Assembly (NCBI RefSeq): GCF_003716875.1
Contig: NZ_CP033078.1
Location: 2,108,001 to 2,172,000 of the forward strand
Reading direction: 5' to 3'
DNA length: 64,000 bases
DNA from: Vibrio zhugei
Lineage (GTDB): Bacteria; Pseudomonadota; Gammaproteobacteria; Enterobacterales; Vibrionaceae
Position numbers and translations under genes: made by a program. The notes beneath the pieces were generated by a model, which saw only the letters and a list, made by a program, of their open reading frames with translations, ran no database searches and had not been told where the DNA came from. Positions 47,923 through 57,469 of this stretch are shown piece after piece; the stretch's first letter is position 1; each line of letters opens with the position of its first letter.

Positions 47923-49011
47923 CCCGATTTCAGATAATAAGTGCGACATTCATGGAAATATGTAGAAGAGGAAGCCAACTGCTGAAAGTGGTACGCTCTT
48001 CTCGCCAAAGAAACAAGCAGTACTACCATGAATTATCAACAGTTGACCGAGGGCAGAAGATACCAGATTTCTGCTCTTTTGGAACGGGGAATTTCGGTTC
48101 CTGAAATAGCTAAAACAGTTCAGTGCCACCGCTCGACGGTATACCGTGAGCTTAAACGCGGTCGGAAGGGAGAGCATTATTGCCCTAACGAAGCCCAGAT
48201 GTCGTCTACCAAAAAGCGCAAAACAGCGCGTAAATACCGCATACCAAAGGAGCGTGTGGATTTTATCCGTCTTCTTTTAGAAACAGATTGGAGTCCAGAG
48301 CAGATTTCCAATGTATTAACGAAAGTTGGGGCCGCTGTCAGTCACGAGTGGGTCTATCGCTTTGTCGCACAAGATAAACGCATGGGCGGTAAGTTATATC
48401 GCCACTTGAGGCAAGGACACAAGCGTTATCGCCGCGGTAAAAAAGAGAAAGCGCCAGCGATAAAGAATGCCGTTTCGATTGATGATAGACCAAGCATCGT
48501 TGACAGTAAGGAGCGGTTTGGTGACTGGGAAATCGACACCGTGCTAGGTAAGCATGGTACAGGTGCGATGGTGACTATTTTAGAGCGTAAGACACGATTT
48601 TACGTAGTAAAGAAAGTGCCATCTAAGTCAGCGAATGATGTTACCAAAGCCACCATAGAGCTACTCATGCCTTATAAGAACCATGTCCATACCATTACGG
48701 CAGATAACGGACGAGAGTTTGCAGGTCATGAAACCATCGCAAAAGAATTAGAGGCTGATGTCTACTTTGCTCATCCTTATAGCTCTTGGGAGCGTGGTGC
48801 TAATGAGAATGCGAACGGTCTTTTAAGGCAATATGTGAAGAAAGGAACTGACTTAACGACGGTGACTGACATAGATATAGAGTTCGCTTTATCGCGGATA
48901 AATTACCGTCCGAGAAAGTGTTTAGGCTTCAAGCAGGCAGCCATTATATTTGAGGAGATGGCTTTAGCTTCTTGATATTGGAGAGTGTCGCACTTCGCAG
49001 TTGAATTCGGG
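47923..49011 (+). mobile_element. IS30-family insertion sequence, copy 1
   Basis: 1,089 bp. The left end starts CCCGATTTCAGATAATAAGT and the right end, read inward, starts CCCGAATTCAACTGCGAAGT. These imperfect terminal repeats match at 19 of 25 positions. Ends were fixed by comparison with copy 2. TTT flanks both sides and may be the target duplication. It carries one transposase and sits directly upstream of the cellulase ribosome-binding site. Confidence 0.93.
48028..48975 (+). CDS. IS30-family transposase (copy 1)
   Basis: 315 residues. The N-terminal helix-turn-helix domain (RRYQISALLERGISVPEIAKTVQCHRSTVYREL) binds the IS ends. The DDE catalytic domain has DWEIDTVLGK (first Asp), TADNGREF (second Asp) and WERGANENANGLLR (Glu). 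It appears full length and differs from copy 2 by nine residues. It is transcribed away from the cellulase gene. Confidence 0.95.
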   Translation: MNYQQLTEGRRYQISALLERGISVPEIAKTVQCHRSTVYRELKRGRKGEHYCPNEAQMSSTKKRKTARKYRIPKERVDFIRLLLETDWSPEQISNVLTKVGAAVSHEWVYRFVAQDKRMGGKLYRHLRQGHKRYRRGKKEKAPAIKNAVSIDDRPSIVDSKERFGDWEIDTVLGKHGTGAMVTILERKTRFYVVKKVPSKSANDVTKATIELLMPYKNHVHTITADNGREFAGHETIAKELEADVYFAHPYSSWERGANENANGLLRQYVKKGTDLTTVTDIDIEFALSRINYRPRKCLGFKQAAIIFEEMALAS

Positions 49012-49904
49012 TTTTCACTTTTAGGTACTTATTTTTATTGTTTAATATAATTTTTCCGATAAAAATAAGCGTTCATTCACTTGCTTACTCAGCCACTATA
49101 AGCTGAGTTCAAAGATAAGACCGTGCATATTTTTGCAATCAATCACAATCCAGCGTGATAAATTAAAAATAAAAGTAAAAACAGAATTAAAAAAGAATCA
49201 AACACGGACACATTAATCTTTAGTAATGGAATGATGACCTGTCAAAACTGGAATAATTATTTACATAATGAATTATTAAACTGGTATTCTCATCGAAAAA
49301 AACACCAAAACAACTAATATAGTTATCATAATAACTTGTTCATTATTCATCTAAAGTAAAAGCAACGAAATTCAATAACACGCGCTATCACATAGCCCAT
49401 ACTTATGGATATCCATGCGATAAATCTGAAAATTTTCAAAATAATGAAAACCATGAAACTCATTATTTCATTTATATTAATTTTTTATTCAAATTAAAAA
49501 AACAAACCAAAATCATAGTTTTTTATTCAATTTACACTGAATAAATAAACAAACTAAATATATCAATAAACATCCAATAACAAATAAATTATTGCTTTAA
49601 CGATATAAGCGTATAATTATTATAACAATCCCAATTTTATGATATTAAAACAGCGTCGATTTATGTCGTTTTATAAGGATAATTATCTTCTCTAGAGAAG
49701 TTGTCATTATTGTGAGTCGCCTCTCAACACCCAGTCTATTAATTCATAGCACCGACACATTCATGCGCTATTTGTGCCTTTACGACTGACTGAACACGCT
49801 AAGGTTTAAAATGAATGTCGTAACCACACTCAAATACTGCCGTGGTTCTATACGGCGGTCCTAACTTTTACAAGAGACTGCATTGAGCATGACAATAGGT
49901 AAGC
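49012..49904. other. 893-bp AT-rich segment between the two IS30 copies; no gene seen
   Basis: Strongly AT-rich, with no protein-coding frame I can support. The part next to copy 1 is probably the original upstream control region of the CBM2-GH5 cellulase, now 1.1 kb from it. The right end (about 49811-49904) has short frames without recognisable products. Composition differs clearly from the flanking genes. Confidence 0.6.
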
Positions 49905-50993
49905 CCCGAATTCAACTGCGAAGTGCGACACTCTCCAATATCAAGAAGCTAAAGCCATCTCCTCAAATATAATGGCTGCCTGCTTGAAGCCTAAACACTT
50001 TCTCGGACGGTAATTTATCCGCGATAAAGCGAACTCTATATCGATGTCCGTCACTGTCGTTAGATCGGTTCCTTTCTTCACATATTGCCTTAAAAGACCG
50101 TTCGCATTCTCATTAGCACCACGCTCCCAAGAACTGTACGGATGAGCAAAGTACACATCAGCCTTTAATTCTTTTGCGATGGTTTCATGACCTGCAAACT
50201 CTCGCCCGTTATCTGCCGTAATGGTATGGACATGTTTCTTATAGGGCTTCAGTAGCTCTATTGTCGCTTTGGTGACATCATCCGCTGACTTAGATGGCAC
50301 TTTCTTTACCACGTAAAATCGAGTCTTACGCTCTAAAATAGTCACCATTGCACCTGTACCATGCTTACCTAGCACAGTGTCGATTTCCCAGTCACCAAAC
50401 CGCTCCTTACTGTCAACGATGCTTGGTCTATCATCAATCGAAACGGCATTTTTTATCGCTGGAGCTTTCTCTTGTTTACCTCGGCGATACCGCTTATGAC
50501 CTTGTCTCAAGTGACGATATAACTTACCGCCCAAGCGTTTATCTTGAGCAACAAAGCGATAGATCCACTCATGACTGACAGATGCACCAATTTTCGTTAA
50601 TACATTAGAAATCTGCTCTGGACTCCAATCTGTTTCTAAAAGAAGGCGGATAAAATCGACACGTTCCTTTGGTATTCGGTATTTACGTGCTGTTTTGCGC
50701 TTTTTGGTAGACGACATCTGGGCTTCGTTAGGGCAATAATGCTCTCCCTTCCGACCGCGTTTAAGCTCACGGTATACCGTCGAGCGGTGGCACTGAACTG
50801 TTTTAGCTATTTCAGGAACCGAAATTCCCCGTTCCAAAAGAGCAGAAATCTGGTATCTTCTGCCTTCGGTCAACTGTTGATAATTCATGGTAGTACTGCT
50901 TGTTTCTTTGGCGAGAAGAGCGTACCACTTTCAGCAGTTGGCTTCCTCTTCTACATATTTCCATGAATGTCGCACTTATTATCTGAAATCGGG
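49905..50993 (-). mobile_element. IS30-family insertion sequence, copy 2 (inverted)
   Basis: 1,089 bp with the same terminal repeats as copy 1, in opposite orientation. No target duplication is seen: the flanks read AAG-C on the left and C-TTC on the right. Its right end truncates a LysE-type gene whose 5' part is not found on the other side, so a deletion or rearrangement followed insertion. Confidence 0.93.
49941..50888 (-). CDS. IS30-family transposase (copy 2)
   Basis: 315 residues, full length, with the same helix-turn-helix and DDE motifs as copy 1. The two proteins differ at nine positions (for example LTKIGASVSHEWIY against LTKVGAAVSHEWVY), about 97% identical. They are therefore separate lineages of the same IS rather than a fresh duplication in place. 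Confidence 0.95.
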   Translation of the reverse strand: MNYQQLTEGRRYQISALLERGISVPEIAKTVQCHRSTVYRELKRGRKGEHYCPNEAQMSSTKKRKTARKYRIPKERVDFIRLLLETDWSPEQISNVLTKIGASVSHEWIYRFVAQDKRLGGKLYRHLRQGHKRYRRGKQEKAPAIKNAVSIDDRPSIVDSKERFGDWEIDTVLGKHGTGAMVTILERKTRFYVVKKVPSKSADDVTKATIELLKPYKKHVHTITADNGREFAGHETIAKELKADVYFAHPYSSWERGANENANGLLRQYVKKGTDLTTVTDIDIEFALSRINYRPRKCLGFKQAAIIFEEMALAS

Positions 50994-51182
50994 CTTCAAC
51001 AAATTTCTTGTGGTGTTTGGATGTTTCTTAGCGTTTTACTTTGGGATTTACTGATTGCCACTGTGATTGGCCGTCCTCGCGTTCAGCAATACTTAACAGC
51101 GTACATCCATCTTGTTGAAAGAGGATCTGGAGCCATTCTCATCGGTTTTGGGATCGCTTTATTTCTAGACAAGCACAGCTAA
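50994..51182 (+). pseudogene. C-terminal fragment of a LysE-family exporter
   Basis: About 60 residues in frame after the IS end: WMFLSVLLWDLLIATVIGRP, then VQQYLTAYIHLVERGSGAILIGFGIAL. This resembles the last helix region of LysE/RhtB amino-acid exporters. The first three quarters of the gene is missing, and sequence left of copy 2 does not supply it. Confidence 0.65.
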
Positions 51183-51240
51183 ATAAGGCTTGAGTCGCCT
51201 AATCAAGACATGGCCGATGGATTTCGAGCACCTTTTGTGG

Positions 51241-51270
51241 AGTGCGGAGCGCATGTCACCGCTCCGCACT
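51241..51270. terminator. Perfect 11-bp hairpin between the LysE fragment and the reductase gene
   Basis: AGTGCGGAGCG and CGCTCCGCACT pair fully around an 8-base loop. It has no T run and lies between converging genes. Confidence 0.55.
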
Positions 51271-51321
51271 GCTAGGTTTATGGCTTAATGCATGGAAAAA
51301 TTTTGATTTCCCATGGATACT

Positions 51322-52305
<984 letters not shown>

Positions 52306-52345
52306 GATTCATATTCCTTGGTTTACGTGGAGATATTCAGTATAT

Positions 52346-52402
52346 TTTCCGAAAATGGAGTTTTATATGCATAATAAACACAAACAGGTTTCCGAAAATG
52401 GA
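52346..52402. promoter_or_regulatory. Twin LysR-type boxes between the reductase and lysR
   Basis: The 14-mer TTTCCGAAAATGGA occurs at 52346-52359 and again at 52389-52402, 43 bp apart start to start. The second copy is a perfect TTTCC-N6-GGAAA dyad. They bracket the lysR start codon, fitting autoregulation plus control of the divergent reductase. Confidence 0.6.
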
Positions 52403-53308
52403 AAACTAGACAATCCGGCACGCTTTCATTGGGATGATGCAAGAATTTTTCTCGCTATTGCACGCTCAGGCACCCTCAGTCGTGCTGCTAAGACATTAAG
52501 ACTGGGTATTGCGACCACCTCTCGACGCTTAGAGCGGTTAGAAGAAGCGCTCAATATGCGCCTATTCACTCGGGATCAACTGGGCTATACATTAACCGAT
52601 GAAGGGCGTGAGCTGATTGCCCCCGCAGAAGCTCTGGAACAAGCCGGTTATGCCTTTGGAGAGGCAACGAAGACGAATCGTGATGAGGTCATAGGTCATG
52701 TCCGTGTCGCCACAGCGCAAGGATTGGCGGATCACCTCATCATCCCTGCAATGCCTAAACTCATCAATGATCACCCGAATTTAACACTCGAAATGGTCAC
52801 AAGCGTATCGACCGTCAACCTGCACCGACGTGATGCCGATATTGCGTTACGGATGGTGAGACCTGAGCGTGGGAATGTGACCATACGCAAGCTCGGCACA
52901 TTAGGCTTTGGTCTTTACGCGGCGCCAATCTACCTGCACAACAGGACATCCACAGAGACAACGAGCCAATCTTTCGAACATGATGATTTTATTGGATGGT
53001 CTGAAACTCAGCAGCATTTACCTGCCGCTCAATGGCTAGAAAAAACGTTAAGAGGTAAACCGTGCCGATTAACCACCAGCAGCCTGTCCGCGCAAATGTC
53101 TGCCGTCGAGGCTGGGCTCGGTATGGCCATCTTGCCCCATTTCATGGCGCAAGATAAGGGGCTGATGTGTGTACAAAATGACGTCGGGTGTGACCAGCCG
53201 ATATGGTTAGTGATTCACTCCGATTTAACCCACTCACGCAGAGTGAGAGCGGTGGCGGATTTCCTCGAGACGCTCATCAATGAAAACCAAGCTGCGTTAG
53301 CGCGCTAA
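52367..53308 (+). CDS. LysR-family transcriptional regulator
   Basis: 313 residues from the ATG at 52367, with GGAG six bases upstream; an in-frame ATG at 52304 would overlap the divergent gene and is not supported. The N-terminal winged helix-turn-helix is WDDARIFLAIARSGTLSRAA followed by LRLGIATTSRRLERLEEALNMRLFTRDQ. The C-terminal effector domain starts at about residue 100. A perfect dyad lies within its first codons. It probably regulates the adjacent aldo/keto reductase. Confidence 0.93.
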   Translation: MHNKHKQVSENGKLDNPARFHWDDARIFLAIARSGTLSRAAKTLRLGIATTSRRLERLEEALNMRLFTRDQLGYTLTDEGRELIAPAEALEQAGYAFGEATKTNRDEVIGHVRVATAQGLADHLIIPAMPKLINDHPNLTLEMVTSVSTVNLHRRDADIALRMVRPERGNVTIRKLGTLGFGLYAAPIYLHNRTSTETTSQSFEHDDFIGWSETQQHLPAAQWLEKTLRGKPCRLTTSSLSAQMSAVEAGLGMAILPHFMAQDKGLMCVQNDVGCDQPIWLVIHSDLTHSRRVRAVADFLETLINENQAALAR

Positions 53309-53483
53309 CCAAAGACCCGCGTTTTGCAAAAACGCACTCATGCTCATCGACTGCTGCGGTGAATCAGCAACTCAACTCATGGCCAATATTTCATTGGCCA
53401 TGACGGTTCCACACAGGCCGCGCTCTCTGACTCAAATAGCCCTTTCTCTTCTCGGCTGGCGCCATTGATTTAGCGTGTAAACG

Positions 53484-55337
53484 CTATTCCCGAATCTTAA
53501 ATTTTTCTACTTGAGCAATGAGGTTAGCGGACATCTCATTGAGTTGCTGAGCTTGTACCGCGCCTTCTTCAGAATCTTCACTGAGACGATCTGAGATCTC
53601 CTTGATGGACTCAGTATTGGCGTTAATCTCTTTACTCACGACAGCTTGCTCTTCTGCAGCTGTCGCGATCTGGGTGGCCATGTTATTAATCGACTCAGTT
53701 GATGCTTTAATTTCTTTGAAGCTTGCCGCCGCATTACTGGTATCATCAACGCTTTGAATCGCCAATTGATGACACTGATTCATGACGTTCACCGCCTCAG
53801 ACGTGGTTGCTTGAAGCGTACTGATCATTTGGCTGATCTCTTCTGTTGATGTTCGAGTTCGCTGAGACAATGAGCGCACTTCATCAGCAACAACAGCAAA
53901 ACCACGCCCTTGCTCTCCCGCCCGAGCGGCTTCAATAGCCGCATTAAGCGCTAATAAATTGGTTTGTTCAGCAATATCGTTAATTGAGGAAGCAATCATT
54001 GTGATTTTCTCCCCTTGCTGACTTAGGTTTTCAATCACCTCACTGGCGCTTTTTACCTCTTCAGATAGTTTATGGATGGAGTCCTCACTTTTTTGTGAAA
54101 GACGGTTACCTTTATTACTGATCTCGACCGTACTGGTCGCACTTTGCGAGGTTTCTTCTGCAATATTGGCAATCTCACCAGTTGTGGTTGCCATTTCCGT
54201 CATGGCGGTGGCGACCATGGTAATTTCACTCTGTTGGTGGGCGATGCTTGCTTGCCTGTCACTTGACGCTTTCGCACTCAATTCAGATTGGTTGAGTACT
54301 TTATGTGATATATGAGTGACGGTAGAAATAATGTCATGTAGCTTTTCAACAAACAGGTTAAAGCTTTTTGCCAGCTCACCGACTTCGTCATTGCTCTTCG
54401 TATCAATATGTACCGTTAAATCCCCTTCACCTTTGGCGATACCATGCAGTGCTGTCGACACAGAAAAGAGATCGGCAAGCATATACCGAAGAGCCGCCCC
54501 AAGGATAATAATGGACAAGATAAACATAATAACGGCAGTGGTCACTTGATACATCAGTTGCTGCTTCATGGGTTCAAGTAACACACTCTTTTGACTCATT
54601 AGCACCAAGTACCAATTCGTTCCTTTGACGCGAGAAACGGTTAAGAGATACTGAGTGCCATTGATATTGGCGTCAAGTAAATGGCTTGTATTGGCATTCT
54701 TGATTAACTCACTCGACGTAATGTCTTCACTCAGTTTAGGTAGAGGTTGATTAGCGAGCTCTGGATTGGGATGAGCAATGATGGTGCCACTTGAGGAAAG
54801 TAAGAAAGCCTCTCCTTTTCCTGGTACCTTGATTGAGAGAATATCCGCTTTGATTTTATCAAGAGGTAATGTCGCCATTGCGACCCCTTGTGGCTTGCCA
54901 TCAATCACCACTTGCTTTGATACCGTGGTAATCAGCATGCCGCTTGATGTCCCCACATAAGGCTCACTCAGATACACCTCTGACCCATCAATAGCATTTT
55001 TATACCATGGTCGAATTCTCGGATCGTATCCCGCCTTAGTATTGATGCCTTTCGCCCGATAGGTATCGCCATCTTTCGTGCCATAGAGTACCGAACCAAA
55101 ACCGCCCGCCATATCTATCGTTTTAATTTGGCTAGTGATTTTCTCGATGCTATCGGTTCTGTTCAACGCATCAGCAAACGCAGACACCATATTCTTTTTT
55201 TCATTAATCCATTCACTGATGGTCCGAGAACCGCTTTCTCCATACAGCATATTCGAAGAAGAAATACTGGCCTGAATGAACGCAAGCGCGGCAACAATTA
55301 GCCCACTAATTATGAGCAGTTTTTTGGTAAGAGTCAT
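53484..55337 (-). CDS. Methyl-accepting chemotaxis protein with periplasmic Cache domain
   Basis: 617 residues from the ATG at 55337 (GAGG upstream). An N-terminal helix (about 5-25), a periplasmic double-Cache sensor (residues about 30-265, with [25 protein letters not shown] typical of amino-acid or amine binders), a second helix (about 270-292), a HAMP domain, then the signalling hairpin with [21 protein letters not shown]. It feeds ligand signals to CheA/CheW. It is a single gene. Confidence 0.94.
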   Translation of the reverse strand: MTLTKKLLIISGLIVAALAFIQASISSSNMLYGESGSRTISEWINEKKNMVSAFADALNRTDSIEKITSQIKTIDMAGGFGSVLYGTKDGDTYRAKGINTKAGYDPRIRPWYKNAIDGSEVYLSEPYVGTSSGMLITTVSKQVVIDGKPQGVAMATLPLDKIKADILSIKVPGKGEAFLLSSSGTIIAHPNPELANQPLPKLSEDITSSELIKNANTSHLLDANINGTQYLLTVSRVKGTNWYLVLMSQKSVLLEPMKQQLMYQVTTAVIMFILSIIILGAALRYMLADLFSVSTALHGIAKGEGDLTVHIDTKSNDEVGELAKSFNLFVEKLHDIISTVTHISHKVLNQSELSAKASSDRQASIAHQQSEITMVATAMTEMATTTGEIANIAEETSQSATSTVEISNKGNRLSQKSEDSIHKLSEEVKSASEVIENLSQQGEKITMIASSINDIAEQTNLLALNAAIEAARAGEQGRGFAVVADEVRSLSQRTRTSTEEISQMISTLQATTSEAVNVMNQCHQLAIQSVDDTSNAAASFKEIKASTESINNMATQIATAAEEQAVVSKEINANTESIKEISDRLSEDSEEGAVQAQQLNEMSANLIAQVEKFKIRE

Positions 55338-55667
55338 TAGAGTTAACCTCATCGTAGTCTAATGGCATTTGAATAAGTTTAGACTAGACAAAACACTCTT
55401 GTTAAAAAAATGTACATCAAAAACGCTTAAAAATGTATATTAGCAAACGATAAAAAATGGTTTCCCGCGCGTCATAAGCGCTTCACTATCAAAGATATTC
55501 TAGGTACACTACTCAAATGTTAACGCCTTCGCACTTAATCGTTAACATAAGTAACATCCCACAGCTTGTTCAGAGCTTCTATAATTAAGCGACTGTTCAT
55601 CAAGGATGGTGGCATCCACCCCACCATCAAATAAAAATAATTGAATAAATACATGAGGCAATGTGAT
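55338..55667. other. Intergenic region between the chemoreceptor and the oxidoreductase operon
   Basis: An AT-rich divergent promoter region of about 330 bp. I see no gene or well-formed operator in it. Confidence 0.5.
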
Positions 55668-56960
55668 ATGAAACGCGGTCTATATAGCGTGTTATTCGCA
55701 GCGGTCGTCGTATTGGTAGGCTTTGGCATCTATGCTTGGCATCCATCGATCGCTCCGATAACGCCACCAGCCAAGGATAAGTTTTCATCAGACATGATTG
55801 CGAAAGGCAAGGTACTCGCGGCGGCAGGTTACTGTAGTACTTGTCATACCGCTCCAGGCGGTAAACCTTTCGCGGGCAACTATGAGATGCACTCCGGTTT
55901 CGGTACCATCTATTCCAGTAATATCACACCGGATCCTACAACAGGTATCGGTAACTGGTCGGAAGAAGCCTTTAGCCGTGCGATGCGCACCGGTGTAAGC
56001 CGCGATGGTAGTCATTTATTACCCGCGTTTCCGTATGAGCATTTCAACAAAATGACCGATGACGATATTCAAGCCATTTACGCTTATATCATGTCGTCGG
56101 TTGAGCCTGTAAAGCAAGCGAAAAAAGAGAATGGTATTCCGTTCCCTCTTAATATTCGCTTCTTACAAGCGGGTTGGAAATTGCTATTTGCTGATACCAG
56201 TGATTTTAAACCCAATCCTCAAAAATCAGAGCAATGGAATCGCGGTGCATACCTCGCCGAAGGGATTGCTCACTGTGGTGCATGCCACACTCCACGTAAC
56301 ATTCTTGGTGGCGAAAAACGTGATGAAATGTACAGTGGCGCTGCGATTGATGGTTGGATTGCGCCATCACTAACAACATCAAGCACCTCACCATTAAAAT
56401 GGCGCAAACAAGATTTCTTTGAATACCTAAGTACAGGTAACTCAATCTTTCACGGTAGTGCAGGCGGCCCAATGGCACCGGTTGTCCATGATGGTTTAGC
56501 GGCATTGTCTAAAGATGATATCCAAGCCATCGCCACTTACTTTGCTGATCAAGCGGGCAATGTTAACGACGATCCAGCTCAAAGCCCGGCGTTGAAAAAA
56601 GCCGTTGCAGCACAAAAACTACCGGATCTGCGTATCCATGAAGGGGCTCGTTTGTACGCCGCTTCTTGCCAATCTTGCCATTACAGCAAAGAAAAACTGG
56701 TCAAAGGACGTCCATTGTTAGCGTTAGGTTCCGCGGTACATTTGGATAAACCGACCAACCTTATTAACGTCATTTTGGATGGTTTCCGTGCTGATCAAGG
56801 CATCAAAGGTGTTGTTATGCCAGGTTTCCGTGATGCACTGAGCGATGAAGATATCACCGCACTGGCCGCCTATCTGCGTCAAGCAGCGGGTGAACAACCT
56901 TGGCCAAACCTAGAAAAGCATGTGGGTGAGATCCGTCGTCAGCCCCGTTTCGAGCATTAA
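55668..56960 (+). CDS. Triheme cytochrome c subunit of a periplasmic molybdenum oxidoreductase
   Basis: 430 residues from the ATG at 55668, with GAGG nine bases upstream. One N-terminal membrane anchor or uncleaved signal (LYSVLFAAVVVLVGFGIYAW) is followed by three c-type haem sites: CSTCH, CGACH and CQSCH. Such triheme subunits accompany membrane-bound aldehyde or alcohol dehydrogenases and pass electrons to the quinone pool or a terminal oxidase. It leads an operon with 2Fe-2S and molybdenum subunits, as in the aldehyde dehydrogenases (AldFGH type) of acetic acid bacteria and in nicotinate and isoquinoline oxidoreductases. Confidence 0.92.
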   Translation: MKRGLYSVLFAAVVVLVGFGIYAWHPSIAPITPPAKDKFSSDMIAKGKVLAAAGYCSTCHTAPGGKPFAGNYEMHSGFGTIYSSNITPDPTTGIGNWSEEAFSRAMRTGVSRDGSHLLPAFPYEHFNKMTDDDIQAIYAYIMSSVEPVKQAKKENGIPFPLNIRFLQAGWKLLFADTSDFKPNPQKSEQWNRGAYLAEGIAHCGACHTPRNILGGEKRDEMYSGAAIDGWIAPSLTTSSTSPLKWRKQDFFEYLSTGNSIFHGSAGGPMAPVVHDGLAALSKDDIQAIATYFADQAGNVNDDPAQSPALKKAVAAQKLPDLRIHEGARLYAASCQSCHYSKEKLVKGRPLLALGSAVHLDKPTNLINVILDGFRADQGIKGVVMPGFRDALSDEDITALAAYLRQAAGEQPWPNLEKHVGEIRRQPRFEH

Positions 56961-56980
56961 TCACGGGAGAAGTGAGTAAC

Positions 56981-57469
56981 ATGACTAAATTTATTTTAAA
57001 CGGCAAGCCAGTGGCTGTCGACGTAGAGAGTGACACTCCACTACTGTGGGTGATCCGTGACGAACTGAACATGACTGGTACTAAGTTTGGCTGTGGTATC
57101 GGGACTTGTGGCGCATGTACTGTCCATGTGGGTGGCCGCGCGACCCGTTCTTGTACGACGCCGGTTTCAGCCGTGGAAGGCGCTGAGATCACGACGATCG
57201 AAGGATTGTCTGACGATGGGTCTCATCCAATACAAGTGGTTTGGCAAAAACATCAGGTGCCACAATGTGGTTACTGTCAGTCCGGTCAAATTATGCAAGC
57301 GGCGGCGCTATTGAAAGATATTCCCAATCCGAGTGATGAAGATATTGATTCAGTCATGAGTGGCAACTTATGTCGTTGTATGACCTATGTGCGTATTCGT
57401 GAAGCAGTGCGTGAAGCCGCTAATACCATGAATATGGAACAGGGAGGTAAAGATGAGCAGACTGCCTAA
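56981..57469 (+). CDS. 2Fe-2S subunit of the molybdenum oxidoreductase
   Basis: 162 residues from the ATG at 56981, with GGGAG 11 bases upstream. Two clusters are visible: a ferredoxin-like one (GCGIGTCGACTVHV and the later RSC) and an xanthine-oxidase-type one (QCGYCQSGQ and GNLCRCMTY). It carries electrons from the molybdenum site to the cytochrome subunit. No twin-arginine signal is present, so it is probably exported bound to the Tat-targeted large subunit. Its end overlaps the next gene by 17 bases. Confidence 0.95.
   Translation: MTKFILNGKPVAVDVESDTPLLWVIRDELNMTGTKFGCGIGTCGACTVHVGGRATRSCTTPVSAVEGAEITTIEGLSDDGSHPIQVVWQKHQVPQCGYCQSGQIMQAAALLKDIPNPSDEDIDSVMSGNLCRCMTYVRIREAVREAANTMNMEQGGKDEQTA

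Noticed and set aside
49012..49904. Inverted IS30 copies read as a composite transposon with cargo
   Set aside because: The segment carries no gene, the outer flanks show no shared target duplication, and the IS copies are diverged.
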